DNA of 64,000 bases. Origin: a virus. The notes beneath the pieces are model-generated. The model was given only the letters and a program-made list of their open reading frames with translations. It made no database searches and was not told where the DNA came from. The stretch spans positions 1-64,000 of IMG/VR virus record IMGVR_UViG_3300028024_000008; one strand, 5' to 3'. This document shows, one piece after another, positions 55,723 through 63,384 of this stretch. The position numbers and the translations under genes were made by a program. Every line of letters begins with the position of its first letter. Positions within the stretch are counted from its first letter, which is position 1.

Positions 55723-56465
55723 GGCTTAGGCTCCCCGCAGCAAATAGTTTTGGAGGTCGGTAATTCGCCGAAATGTAGACGAGCTTTATCTTGATCGAAG
55801 AACGCTTCGCCGCAGTGGAAACACACCCACGGCAGCCCAAACGGCATCGTATAAGTATCACCACCGCCATATTGAGGTATGCGATCTTGACGCGATAGAC
55901 GAGCGCCAAGCCTACCCGTCAACCGCTCAATCTCCGCCTCCTTCTCGGCAAGCTGGCGGCGCAATTCGGTGATCTCTAAAGCCGTATCAACTATCTTACG
56001 TGTGTCAGCGACGACTTTGTCAGGGTCTTCACCGTTCGCAACCAAATCAGCACGCAACTCGTCTTCCGACATCTGCATGATTTTATCGACTTCGGCATAT
56101 TCTTGCAGACGCGCATTCTCTTCCTGCAACCGCTTCACTTCCTCGATCAGCGGCTTGGCTGCGCGGTCAAGACGTTCAATCTCAGCAATGATCAGCGCGG
56201 CAGCGCGAACGAGATCGCGACGTCGGTCTTTTGGTTTCCACCACCTCCGACCCCAAGGCCATAACATCGACGGCTTGAATGTTTGGCGTTCCATCGGGTT
56301 ATTTGGCCTCGGCTTTTCCATCATATAGCCGAGGGCATAGCAGGCTGCGGCCCTGGCCATCTCGCCGTGTGCGTGCTCATCATCATGTTCTGGCGTCCAG
56401 CCCTCGACGCTGATCTGTCGCTGGCGTTCGGCAATCACATCAGCGATGGCGCTAGTTTCTTTCAT
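55719..56465 (-). CDS. Phage accessory protein with conserved ERQRQ domain
   Basis: The product is 248 residues. Residues 1-100 carry the phage pattern ADVIAERQRQISVEGWTPEH, DDEHAHGEMARAAACYALGY, then WKPKDRRRDLVRAAALIIAE. The region resembles a helical domain found in many phage early proteins, sometimes compared to MazG-like folds. Residues about 105-185 are a coiled coil. The end has CFHCGEAFFDQDKARLHF, a zinc-finger-like pair, and TICCGEP. Function unproven. Confidence 0.75.
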   Translation of the reverse strand: MKETSAIADVIAERQRQISVEGWTPEHDDEHAHGEMARAAACYALGYMMEKPRPNNPMERQTFKPSMLWPWGRRWWKPKDRRRDLVRAAALIIAEIERLDRAAKPLIEEVKRLQEENARLQEYAEVDKIMQMSEDELRADLVANGEDPDKVVADTRKIVDTALEITELRRQLAEKEAEIERLTGRLGARLSRQDRIPQYGGGDTYTMPFGLPWVCFHCGEAFFDQDKARLHFGELPTSKTICCGEPKP

Positions 56466-56836
56466 TGCCCTTGCCCCTGTGCGTTGAAAGTGGCGAGGAT
56501 TTGATCCTCAGTTGGATCTGGCTCTTCGCCTGCATAATGCAGACAATAGTCAAGCGTGAACCTAATCAAAGCGCAGTCCCGCGCCTCATCTGAGGCCTTT
56601 GCGGTGACAGTGCTTAGGGCGTCACGCATTGGTTTCATTTCGTCCCAAGTTTCTTTACAGGCGCCAGATAATTTCGTGGTTCGCCCCTTCTGCTCGGCGC
56701 GGGCGTAGGCGAGGGCTGCAGAGAAGCCGGCAAGAAATGCGTCTTCAGGCACAAGCGGCTGGCGGCAGATCGCACGCCAATCGTTCCACCTTTTCCACTC
56801 AAACGCAGCCCGGTCTTGCTCTGTGATTGGGGTCAT
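56462..56836 (-). CDS. Hypothetical protein
   Basis: The product is 124 residues, MTPITEQDRAAFEWKRWNDW and onward, helical, with LVPEDAFLAGFSAALAYARA and LIRFTLDYCLHYAGE. It overlaps both neighbours by four bases. No family recognised. Confidence 0.7.
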   Translation of the reverse strand: MTPITEQDRAAFEWKRWNDWRAICRQPLVPEDAFLAGFSAALAYARAEQKGRTTKLSGACKETWDEMKPMRDALSTVTAKASDEARDCALIRFTLDYCLHYAGEEPDPTEDQILATFNAQGQGQ

Positions 56837-57051
56837 GGCTGAAGCCCTCCGTTACAACACAGAGACGCCAGCCGCTTTGCCTTCATATTTGCCAGGATAA
56901 CGAGCGCCTGCGCCACAAAGTCCGCTTGATCACGCTCCGCATGAAGCTGTCGGTCATAGGTTTCCTGCATAACCTGGGTTATTACTGTGGCCTCTGCATT
57001 GAGTTCATTGGCAAGAGCGAGCAAGCTATCTGGCGTTGTGTGATCGGTCAT
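56833..57051 (-). CDS. Small helical hypothetical protein
   Basis: The product is 72 residues from the ATG at 57051, which overlaps the previous stop (ATGA). MTDHTTPDSLLALANELNAE opens a helical chain ending AKRLASLCCNGGLQP. The pattern is similar to 63096-63383, which also has a DSL/SQL-A-ANEL start, so the two may be distant relatives. Function unknown. Confidence 0.65.
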   Translation of the reverse strand: MTDHTTPDSLLALANELNAEATVITQVMQETYDRQLHAERDQADFVAQALVILANMKAKRLASLCCNGGLQP

Positions 57052-57203
57052 GATTGCACCCACATGAGATGATGCCATAAATACCAAATCGCCCATCCTG
57101 CTCCGCCGATGATCGCAACGGCGGCAAGAATGATTCCGACGATTGCCCAAAACATCATCGCTGCTATCGCCGGGCCTAATTGCCGTCCAAAACTGCTATC
57201 CAT
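57048..57203 (-). CDS. 51-residue membrane micro-protein
   Basis: The ATG at 57203 lies inside the end of the upstream gene (8-base overlap), with GGGGAG ten bases upstream. The product MDSSFGRQLGPAIAAMMFWA continues with IVGIILAAVAIIGGAGWAIW, giving one long membrane helix. Function unknown. Confidence 0.6.
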   Translation of the reverse strand: MDSSFGRQLGPAIAAMMFWAIVGIILAAVAIIGGAGWAIWYLWHHLMWVQS

Positions 57204-57576
57204 TGCGAACATACTCCCCATAGCCGACGCGCCGAATTGCATTGCGCCGGGCCAAATATGAAAAGGCGTTATAGACGTGCTTACGCTTGGTGGCATCGCC
57301 CTCACTGTTCACTTGGCGCATGAAGTCAGCGACGCGGATTGTCCCGTCGCATTGGCTGATGAAATCACGGGCCTTCATGGCGATGTCAGTCAACGCCATG
57401 CCGTCTAGAGAAGGAGCCCTTAATCGTTTAATCTCGTCATCCTGCCGCATCACCATCGCCAGCAGAGCCTCAATAGCCTTGGCCGCTTCATTGATACACG
57501 GCACCCAATCACGTTGGCGCAGGAACTTTACCAGTCGCTCCAATTCTTCGATCTCTTGCGCGGTGAGGCCGGTCAT
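57196..57576 (-). CDS. Hypothetical protein with possible winged-helix end
   Basis: The product is 126 residues, MTGLTAQEIEELERLVKFLR and onward. Helices occupy the first 60 residues. From about 65 to 125, ARDFISQCDGTIRVADFMRQ, KHVYNAFSYLARRNAIRRVG and YGEYVRNG suggest a winged-helix fold. DNA binding is inferred. Confidence 0.7.
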   Translation of the reverse strand: MTGLTAQEIEELERLVKFLRQRDWVPCINEAAKAIEALLAMVMRQDDEIKRLRAPSLDGMALTDIAMKARDFISQCDGTIRVADFMRQVNSEGDATKRKHVYNAFSYLARRNAIRRVGYGEYVRNG

Positions 57577-57824
57577 GATTGCACACCTGTTAAAAGATAG
57601 TCGGTCGTGACGTTCAAATACTTGGCGATTTTGACCAAGCTGTCGAAGCCGATGCTGTTAGATTTGTTGTTGACCAGGCGCCATGCAACACCGTGCGAGA
57701 TATCGCATTCGACCTCTAGCGCCTTGATAGTAAGGCCGCGCTCAGAGAGCAATCTTGCGACACGTCCGCCTGGGGTATCAGGAAATGACGCCGATATCCC
57801 TTCGCCGCAGTGCGGGCATCTCAT
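57573..57824 (-). CDS. XRE-type HTH protein with N-terminal CxxC
   Basis: The product is 83 residues from the ATG at 57824, overlapping the previous stop (ATGA). It begins MRCPHCGEGI, a zinc-knuckle-like pair. It then shows an XRE helix-turn-helix GLTIKALEVECDISHGVAWR (residues about 31-50), VNNKSNSIGFDSLVKIAKYL and TTDYLLTG. A second regulator in the distal left operon. Confidence 0.8.
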   Translation of the reverse strand: MRCPHCGEGISASFPDTPGGRVARLLSERGLTIKALEVECDISHGVAWRLVNNKSNSIGFDSLVKIAKYLNVTTDYLLTGVQS

Positions 57825-57976
57825 CGTCTCAACTCCCTGCGCAGCTGCGCTGCTTGGCGTCGTTTCAGGCATTCCGCCTCAGTGTCGTATCCGCACGCCT
57901 CACGCCAGATCAGCCATGCCAGATAGCCGCTGTTGAGCAGTAGATACGGCAGGCCGATGGCGAGAGAGGGGATCAT
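57821..57976 (-). CDS. 51-residue membrane micro-protein
   Basis: The ATG at 57976 overlaps the previous stop (ATGA), and its stop overlaps the next ATG. The product MIPSLAIGLPYLLLNSGYLA has a hydrophobic first half and a charged second half with two cysteines (EACGYDTEAECLKRR). It is probably a type-I or type-II single-span protein. Function unknown. Confidence 0.6.
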   Translation of the reverse strand: MIPSLAIGLPYLLLNSGYLAWLIWREACGYDTEAECLKRRQAAQLRRELRR

Positions 57977-58239
57977 CCGATGCCTCCTGCTCGCTCAATC
58001 GCCTGTATGCGGATACGCTCCCAGGCATGGTCCGCAATCATCTGGCACCGCTCCAAAGTTTCACCTTGAACGCCACGCTTGATGAGGCGATTGGCGCGGC
58101 TGTACCTTTTCCGATGATGAGCATCGCCGAGCCGCCAATGCTTCCAGCAGATGATGCGGGTCCCTTCCTCGTACTTCGCCTTTGGAGCGGTACGGCGGCA
58201 GAACGGCACCTCGCAGGCGATGCGGTCGGGCTTGGTCAT
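57973..58239 (-). CDS. Small cysteine-containing basic protein
   Basis: The product is 88 residues from the ATG at 58239 (ATGA overlap), MTKPDRIACEVPFCRRTAPK and onward. The set CEVPFC ... IICWKHW could bind zinc in a treble-clef-like site. RYSRANRLIKRGVQGETLER is basic. Similar small phage proteins lie near replication genes. Function unknown. Confidence 0.7.
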   Translation of the reverse strand: MTKPDRIACEVPFCRRTAPKAKYEEGTRIICWKHWRLGDAHHRKRYSRANRLIKRGVQGETLERCQMIADHAWERIRIQAIERAGGIG

Positions 58240-59939
58240 GGAAACAGCCAATCTGCTGCTTTGACCGTCCCGCGCCCGCTGGGCTCGATCAACCCATAGG
58301 CGGCAACGGCCGACATATAGACCCCGGCCGTGCTGGCAGTCGGCGACAGCCCAACACTTTCAGCAACGGCATCCCGGCGGATATCCTTCGGCCAGGCACG
58401 ATAGATGACATCGAAGACACGCTGCTCCTGAGCGCCTAAAAGACCGCGCGCCATTTGATAGAGATCTTCGCGCGTCGTCGCCGTCGGCATGTTTGCCGCC
58501 TTCAGCCCTGCCGGCGTCAGCGCGATCTTGCCGGGCGATGTTTCGAGCAGTCCTGCTTTGACCAGCTGCGAGACGTAGACGCCGAAGGTGGAAGCCTTCG
58601 GACTATAGCCGGCAACGACACAGGCCCTATCACGGTCGGCTGGATCCTGGCCGATCTTGCGCCACCAGGCGACTGCGTCGAGGACGCGCTGCTGTGCCGG
58701 CGTGATGCCTTCGCTGGGAGGATTGGAGCGGACGACGGGACTCGAACCCGCGACACTCGGCTTGGAAGGCCGATGCTCTACCGACTGAGCTGCGTCCGCT
58801 TTGTGAGTTGGCACCTTCATCGGCGATGGTGCGCCGCGACGCTCTCCTGGCACCACATGGTTGCCATCATAGTAATCGAGATGCCCACGGACCCGCTTCA
58901 GGAGTTCGTCCCACCCGCCAACATATCCCTCGTTATAAGCGCCAAGGCGCATGGCATCGATCTCGGCCTGAGATATGGATGGCACCGATACCTGTGCCGG
59001 CGCAGCCTTCAACTGCTTCTCCAGCTCGGCAACGCGTCGCCGCAATGCGACCGGATCATCTGCCTCAGCCGCCTTCACGGCATCACCGATCAATGCCCGC
59101 AGCTTCTCAGGATCGACCTGAGCGGTCTTGACCTCATGCCGATGATCGTCATCGGTCGGGGTGGCGCTGTTGTCATAGGTCGTGATGCGCGGGAACTTGA
59201 CGAGATCGGCGATATTGGCCTCCCCGGATATCACCCAGCCTTCACCGGTCTTGAGGCCGGCCAGCGAGCGGGAGACCTTCTCGGCAACGTCCTTGGCGAC
59301 GTTTCCCCGCAGCCATTCCTTGACCGGCGTCTGATCGGCCGGCAGCGTCAGCCGGTGCGCGATAAGCGTCTCGCAGCTGCCGAGCACGGCATTGTGCAGC
59401 GATTGGGTCCGCTGCGTCACCACCACCAGGCGAATGCCCTTCGACCGGCCGGCAGTTGCCAGCTTCTTCGCGAAGTGGATGGTCAGGTTCTCGCCGCCGA
59501 AGCCCGCCCGTTCTTTCGGGGCGAATTCGTGCGCCTCCTCGATGACCAGGTAGAGGATACCGCGCATCTTCCGCAACAGGGCCGGTGCGAATTCCGTGAA
59601 GAAGGTCTGCAGGCCGCCCGGCTTGAAATCGGCCATGTCGATGATACTCAGCGGCAGGTCACCACCGGCCACCAGCTCGCCGATCGGCTTGCCCGCCGTC
59701 TCCTGGATCTGCACATGGCCGTGCGGGCCGCCCAGGATCTGGAATGGCAGGCCTGGGCGCTTGCCGTCGGCGCTTGACGTCAGGCCCCACCAGTCGGACT
59801 TGATCGGGTCCAGAATGCACACCCGGGCGCCCTGGGCCACGACATGCTCGACCAGCAGCTTGGCGGTCGAGGTCTTGCCCGAGCCAGTCTTCCCGACCAC
59901 AGCAGTATGCTGGCCGATGATCTCCTTGAAGATCTTCAT
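58236..59939 (-). CDS. HerA/FtsK-like ATPase with C-terminal winged helices; contains tRNA gene
   Basis: The product is 567 residues. Residues 1-260 are a HerA/DUF87-type ATPase: Walker A AVVGKTGSGKTST (13-25), Walker B GILYLVIEEAHEFAPKERAG (about 125-144), KKLATAGRSKGIRLVVVTQR (sensor region). A coiled coil follows at about 290-325. Two winged-helix units end the chain, VLDAVAWWRKIGQDPADRDR and VFDVIYRAWPKDIRRDAVAE. Between them and the coil, residues about 381-405 (QSVEHRPSKPSVAGSSPVV) are the in-frame translation of a complete tRNA gene. Close ATPase homologues I can recall lack this segment. It may move or sort DNA. Confidence 0.85.
   Translation of the reverse strand: MKIFKEIIGQHTAVVGKTGSGKTSTAKLLVEHVVAQGARVCILDPIKSDWWGLTSSADGKRPGLPFQILGGPHGHVQIQETAGKPIGELVAGGDLPLSIIDMADFKPGGLQTFFTEFAPALLRKMRGILYLVIEEAHEFAPKERAGFGGENLTIHFAKKLATAGRSKGIRLVVVTQRTQSLHNAVLGSCETLIAHRLTLPADQTPVKEWLRGNVAKDVAEKVSRSLAGLKTGEGWVISGEANIADLVKFPRITTYDNSATPTDDDHRHEVKTAQVDPEKLRALIGDAVKAAEADDPVALRRRVAELEKQLKAAPAQVSVPSISQAEIDAMRLGAYNEGYVGGWDELLKRVRGHLDYYDGNHVVPGERRGAPSPMKVPTHKADAAQSVEHRPSKPSVAGSSPVVRSNPPSEGITPAQQRVLDAVAWWRKIGQDPADRDRACVVAGYSPKASTFGVYVSQLVKAGLLETSPGKIALTPAGLKAANMPTATTREDLYQMARGLLGAQEQRVFDVIYRAWPKDIRRDAVAESVGLSPTASTAGVYMSAVAAYGLIEPSGRGTVKAADWLFP
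58724..58799 (-). tRNA. tRNA-Gly (anticodon TCC)
   Basis: This 76-base gene has a perfect acceptor stem GCGGACG/CGTCCGC and a D arm GCTC-AGTCGGTA-GAGC. The anticodon arm is TCGGC-CTTCCAA-GCCGA (anticodon TCC). The T arm is GCGGG-TTCGAGT-CCCGT, and the 3' end is an encoded TCCA. All conserved positions are present, so it should be functional. It lies on the coding strand inside the HerA-like gene, in frame and without stops. It reads GGA codons, which are rare in GC-rich genomes. Confidence 0.95.
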
Positions 59940-60238
59940 CCGTTCCCCTTTGTCGGCATGTACCGTGCCTCGAATTCCTTGATGAAGCCGTCCAGCTCGG
60001 CCTGGATCAGCGCCAGGCGGTTGAGATCGCCATCGGTGGCGTCGTCGCCATCATCGAGCGTGCGCAACAGCGTCGCGAAGACATGCTGGGCGCCAGCAAA
60101 GAAGGCGGTCCGCATCTCTGCGAGCTGGATGGCGGGCGCGTCGGTCGGGATCGTCATCACGCGCAGGCTGTGCCAGCCGGCCTCAATCAGCTTGCCGCTA
60201 TTGGCAAGCTCGCGTTCCAGTTCTTCAATCTGGCTCAT
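59936..60238 (-). CDS. Small helical hypothetical protein
   Basis: The product is 100 residues from the ATG at 60238 (MSQIEELERELANSGKLIEA), overlapping the previous stop. It is helical and acidic with AEMRTAFFAGAQHVFATLLR and a C-terminus GFIKEFEARYMPTKGNG. Such proteins commonly precede the HerA-like gene in phages. Function unknown. Confidence 0.75.
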   Translation of the reverse strand: MSQIEELERELANSGKLIEAGWHSLRVMTIPTDAPAIQLAEMRTAFFAGAQHVFATLLRTLDDGDDATDGDLNRLALIQAELDGFIKEFEARYMPTKGNG

Positions 60239-60633
60239 GCAGCCTCCTGTAAGCCGGCTCGTTCCCGGCGATCTTCCAGCCGCGCGAGTGTCTCCAATCG
60301 CACAGCAATCGACTGATGCAGGCGGCCAAGACGACGGCCGATCTCCATATTGTTGACGCCCTGCTTGGCGAGAGCGAGAAGCTCGGCATCTTCCTCCGGA
60401 CTGAACCGGCGGATCGTCCGGTCCCGGCATTTTATGACGGGCTTGCCCCGATAGGCCGGGGCGACAATCGCGGGCGGTCTCCCCTCGACCTCGATCACAT
60501 AATGCCGGCAGGCATATTCGACTGTCGAATGAGAGCGGCCGATCTTCCGACCGATCCGCTCATAGGACCAGCCTCGGCCGCGCAGCTCTTCGATGGCGGC
60601 GATCTCTGCTTCGCTCAGTCGTTTGCGTGTCAT
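60235..60633 (-). CDS. Double-HTH DNA-binding protein (Myb/GcrA-like)
   Basis: The product is 132 residues from the ATG at 60633 (ATGA overlap), MTRKRLSEAEIAAIEELRGR and onward. The first HTH is GWSYERIGRKIGRSHSTVEY (residues about 21-40). The second, Myb-like, is RRFSPEEDAELLALAKQGVN followed by IGRRLGRLHQSIAVRLETLA. Such double HTH proteins bind DNA; GcrA-like regulators are typical of alphaproteobacteria and their phages. Confidence 0.8.
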   Translation of the reverse strand: MTRKRLSEAEIAAIEELRGRGWSYERIGRKIGRSHSTVEYACRHYVIEVEGRPPAIVAPAYRGKPVIKCRDRTIRRFSPEEDAELLALAKQGVNNMEIGRRLGRLHQSIAVRLETLARLEDRRERAGLQEAA

Positions 60634-60947
60634 GCCCGCTTCTCCCGCTGAGCCATTCTGACCGCCTGGCGGCCGATCTCGGTAATGAACCACTCGGCCG
60701 AATAGTCGCTGTCATTGACCCAGGTAAAGAGTCCGATGCCGGCCACACTGCGCCGAGCTTCACGCCGCACCAGGCCGCGCCAGTAAAGAGCACGGATGAC
60801 CCGCATCGGGTACAGATGGCCGATAGGATTTCGCTTCGGCCGCCGGCCGGTGCGCGGGTCTGCCGAGCTGAGGCAGAGCAGCATCGCGTCGCTAAGCTGC
60901 AGGTCGACCTTGCCGCCGGCGGGGAAGGGGATGATTTGGGCTGTCAT
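60630..60947 (-). CDS. Hypothetical protein, possible winged helix
   Basis: The product is 105 residues, MTAQIIPFPAGGKVDLQLSD and onward. YPMRVIRALYWRGLVRREAR and FITEIGRQAVRMAQREKRA suggest a winged-helix-like fold. It overlaps both neighbours by four bases. Function unknown. Confidence 0.7.
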   Translation of the reverse strand: MTAQIIPFPAGGKVDLQLSDAMLLCLSSADPRTGRRPKRNPIGHLYPMRVIRALYWRGLVRREARRSVAGIGLFTWVNDSDYSAEWFITEIGRQAVRMAQREKRA

Positions 60948-61378
60948 TGCTTTGCCATCCTGTCATAGAGAACGACATTCGCCGTCGCAGCGAGATTCAT
61001 GCACGCTGCAGTGGGGATGGAGATCAAGTCCCGGCATCGTTCGGTTAAATGTCGCGGCAAGGAGCCGTCCTCCGGCCCGAAAATATAGAAGGCCCGTTCC
61101 GGGTGACGATATCGAAAGAGCGAGCGTGCTGAAGGATCGATCTCGACGGCAACCGGAACGCAATCGTGTGGCAATGCGCCAAGCAGATCGGCGACATGAA
61201 GTGTCGGTATATGCCGCCGGGCATCGGTTGTGTCCGAGGCCTGCCTGCGGTATCGGTGTCCCTGGATGACGATCAGGGATGCGCTATAGCAAAAGGCCGC
61301 GCGCATCACGCCACCGACATTGTGGTCAGTCTTCGGATTGAAAAGGCCGATTGCGGCGAAACCACGGCCACGCATCAT
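60944..61378 (-). CDS. SPOUT-family (TrmH-like) RNA methyltransferase
   Basis: The product is 144 residues. The TrmH/SpoU signatures are present: FAAIGLFNPKTDHNVGGVMR (motif 1, residues 7-26), RAFYIFGPEDGSLPRHLTER (motif 2) and LISIPTAACMNLAATANVVL (motif 3, the knot). It would methylate a tRNA or rRNA ribose. Phage-borne members are uncommon. The same operon encodes a tRNA-Gly. The catalytic Arg of motif 1 appears as VMRAAF. Confidence 0.88.
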   Translation of the reverse strand: MMRGRGFAAIGLFNPKTDHNVGGVMRAAFCYSASLIVIQGHRYRRQASDTTDARRHIPTLHVADLLGALPHDCVPVAVEIDPSARSLFRYRHPERAFYIFGPEDGSLPRHLTERCRDLISIPTAACMNLAATANVVLYDRMAKQ

Positions 61379-61710
61379 GCGATCTCCATCGAAAGCTGGC
61401 CGCGCTTCCTGTCGCGCGTGCGCCTGGCATTGGTTTGATGATGATGGTGGTCATAGGCGAGATGGCACTTCTGGCACATCGCCTTTAGGTTATCGTCACC
61501 GCAGTTCTCCGGCGTATGATCGAGATGTGCTACTGTCAGCACGACGGTCTTGCCGGTGATCGGATGCGGTTTGCCGTGCTCGGCCGTGCAGCGCGTGTCT
61601 CCGACCGTTTGCTCACAGCGGCCGCCGGCTCGATCGAAGCGGATGCGATGGCTGATCTGCTTCCAGTCCTTCGGATAGCGCTTGCGATTCTCGAGGCGGA
61701 TCGGCATCAC
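61375..61710 (-). CDS. HNH endonuclease
   Basis: The product is 111 residues. The HNH core is RCEQTVGDTRC, LTVAHLDHTPENCGDDNLKA and MCQKCHLAYDHHHHQ, with Cys pairs for zinc and His-Asn-His for metal and phosphate. It is a second HNH nuclease besides the one at the terminase. It may be a free-standing homing-type nuclease or serve in host DNA attack. Overlaps neighbours by four bases. Confidence 0.88.
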   Translation of the reverse strand: MMPIRLENRKRYPKDWKQISHRIRFDRAGGRCEQTVGDTRCTAEHGKPHPITGKTVVLTVAHLDHTPENCGDDNLKAMCQKCHLAYDHHHHQTNARRTRDRKRGQLSMEIA

Positions 61711-62444
61711 GCCGGCTCCTTCATCTGATCGATGTTGGTCTTGTGGACAGTGAAGCTCAGGGCAACGACATCGGGGTTAGCGTCCCAGGATTCGGGGCCG
61801 TGTAGATGGCGCCACAAGCGGGCGAAGACCAAGCCGGCTGAGACGCCATCGGCGCAGCGCAATTCAACCTCCGGTAAACCTGGGACATAGGTGCATAACA
61901 GGTTACCGGATGGCTCGTTCTTTACGACGCCTTCAGCGATGGCATCCGCCTCGCTGATATCCTGCAGCCGCTCTATCTTGGTGGCGGTCACGACCAGGGT
62001 CAGGCGGCTGGCCCAGCGTGGCATGTGGATAGGCGGCACGAGTTTGCCGCCGGTCAGATCCGGATCGTCTGATCGATAGGCGAGCAGGTTCCACCAATTG
62101 CCGAACGCTTCCGACTCTCTATCGTGATTCGACGTGACAACGCGCAGATCGTGATCAGCCTCGTAATGGATGCAGTGGTCAAAGTCCTCATCTTCGACCG
62201 CCTTCACTGTCTCTCGCACCCAAAGCCGATCGCCGGGCTGCACCTTCTGCCAGGGCGATAGTTTAGGCGCGTCACAAGTCGGGCAGACATCATAGCCGTG
62301 CCGGCATTCGATGGCCGGTTCGCACTTAGCTGCCGCGATAGCCACTCGTGAAGATTTCCACGCCAGCCGCCTGGTCATGGTCTTGCGCCCGTCCAGCAGA
62401 GCGCGCACCATGGGGCCGCTGAAGATGACGGGGATATCGGTCAT
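61707..62444 (-). CDS. ASCH/PUA-like phage protein
   Basis: The product is 245 residues, MTDIPVIFSGPMVRALLDGR and onward. Conserved blocks are KTMTRRLAW, VQPGDRLWVRETVKAV, PPIHMPRWASRLTLVVTATK and RLQDISEADAIAEGV. This is a widespread phage protein with an ASCH/EVE-like beta-barrel expected to bind modified nucleic acid. A short cysteine set CRHGYDVCPTCDAP is inserted near residue 50. Function not established. Confidence 0.85.
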   Translation of the reverse strand: MTDIPVIFSGPMVRALLDGRKTMTRRLAWKSSRVAIAAAKCEPAIECRHGYDVCPTCDAPKLSPWQKVQPGDRLWVRETVKAVEDEDFDHCIHYEADHDLRVVTSNHDRESEAFGNWWNLLAYRSDDPDLTGGKLVPPIHMPRWASRLTLVVTATKIERLQDISEADAIAEGVVKNEPSGNLLCTYVPGLPEVELRCADGVSAGLVFARLWRHLHGPESWDANPDVVALSFTVHKTNIDQMKEPA

Positions 62445-62923
62445 TCGATGTACCCGCGCTTGGCGATGTCCTTCAGCTGCCGCGCAAGCTGTGTCACTTC
62501 GGCTTGGACATAAGCATCATCGCGATAGACATCATCGCGAAAGGCTGCCCAGCCGCATCTGGCGTCGCTGGCTGGCGTTTGATCGCCGGCGTGCGCACAA
62601 TCGAAGCCGAGCCACCAAATGCGATGAGGGCGGCCAGCCTCGGGGACATGGCATATGCCAAATTCACCAGCATCCTCTCGGCAGAACGCCGCGAAAGTCA
62701 GTCCGCCATGCGCATCAACCGGCACATCGTCATAGTCCTTCCCGAAGGAGGGATGACCTTCCGAGACACCGACATAGCCGCACCAGACGCCAGAATGGTT
62801 GCGGACCATGAGACAGTCCAGGTTTGTGGCCTCATCCACCCATTGGCGCTTGTCGGGTTCATCGAGCCATGGACCATGCCCCCAGGCCTTCTTGTCGAGC
62901 TCAGAATTGTAAAGGGCCTTCAT
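62441..62923 (-). CDS. Conserved phage accessory protein
   Basis: The product is 160 residues, MKALYNSELDKKAWGHGPWL and onward. The blocks GPWLDEPDKRQWVDEATNLD, CLMVRNHSGVWCGYVGVSEG and WWLGFDCAHAGDQTPA are hallmarks of a common early phage protein of unknown function. Many Trp, Asp and His residues suggest a metal-dependent enzyme, but no named activity is known to me. Confidence 0.85.
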   Translation of the reverse strand: MKALYNSELDKKAWGHGPWLDEPDKRQWVDEATNLDCLMVRNHSGVWCGYVGVSEGHPSFGKDYDDVPVDAHGGLTFAAFCREDAGEFGICHVPEAGRPHRIWWLGFDCAHAGDQTPASDARCGWAAFRDDVYRDDAYVQAEVTQLARQLKDIAKRGYIE

Positions 62924-62931
62924 ATCGCCTC

Positions 62932-63090
62932 CTATTTCCTCGCCGCTTCTGACAGGATCTCGATTGCTCTTTGCGGGTCGTCATCATCGATCGCGTTGAT
63001 CGCGCGGCCGATGGCGAGACGCATCCGATGGTTTTCGAAGAGCAGGGCGGCCTTATCGACCGCCGCCACTGCCCAGGCAAAGAAGCGCAT
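62932..63090 (-). CDS. 52-residue hypothetical protein
   Basis: The ATG at 63090 opens MRFFAWAVAAVDKAALLFEN and continues AINAIDDDDPQRAIEILSEA, 52 residues. It lies between two supported genes, five bases after the next stop upstream, and its stop is eight bases before the following ATG with an AGGAGG-like site between. The helical chain has no recognised family. Confidence 0.65.
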   Translation of the reverse strand: MRFFAWAVAAVDKAALLFENHRMRLAIGRAINAIDDDDPQRAIEILSEAARK

Positions 63091-63095
63091 GATCG

Positions 63096-63383
63096 TCAAA
63101 GCTTCGCCCGCTTCCGGGCTTCTGCCCTGATTGCCAGAAGAAACTCGGCATGGCTTTCGATCAGCTGCTGCAGGCCGGAGAGACCGAGGAGCGGATCCTT
63201 ATTGTTGAGATCCACAAGATGGATCGCTATGTTCGCGGCGAACAGACTGACAATGGCCATGACATCGCCGCCACCCTGCAGCTTGTGCCGATCGAAGACT
63301 GGCCACGCCGCCTCGGAAAGCTCATTGGCGATTGCCATCAGCTGGGACGTCTTCTCGCGATGCTGTCGGTCGGTCATTTCCAT
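63096..63383 (-). CDS. Small hypothetical protein
   Basis: The product is 95 residues, MEMTDRQHREKTSQLMAIAN and onward (the second Met at 63377 is an alternative start). It is helical with LSEAAWPVFDRHKLQGGGDV and LQQLIESHAEFLLAIRAEAR. It begins one base after the DUF6745 stop. Function unknown. Confidence 0.7.
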   Translation of the reverse strand: MEMTDRQHREKTSQLMAIANELSEAAWPVFDRHKLQGGGDVMAIVSLFAANIAIHLVDLNNKDPLLGLSGLQQLIESHAEFLLAIRAEARKRAKL

Positions 63384-63384
63384 C

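Noticed and set aside
58455-59777. A 440-codon plus-strand ORF over the HerA-like gene
   Set aside because: The minus-strand frame has a clear Walker A and Walker B. The plus frame reads antisense through both the ATPase and the tRNA.
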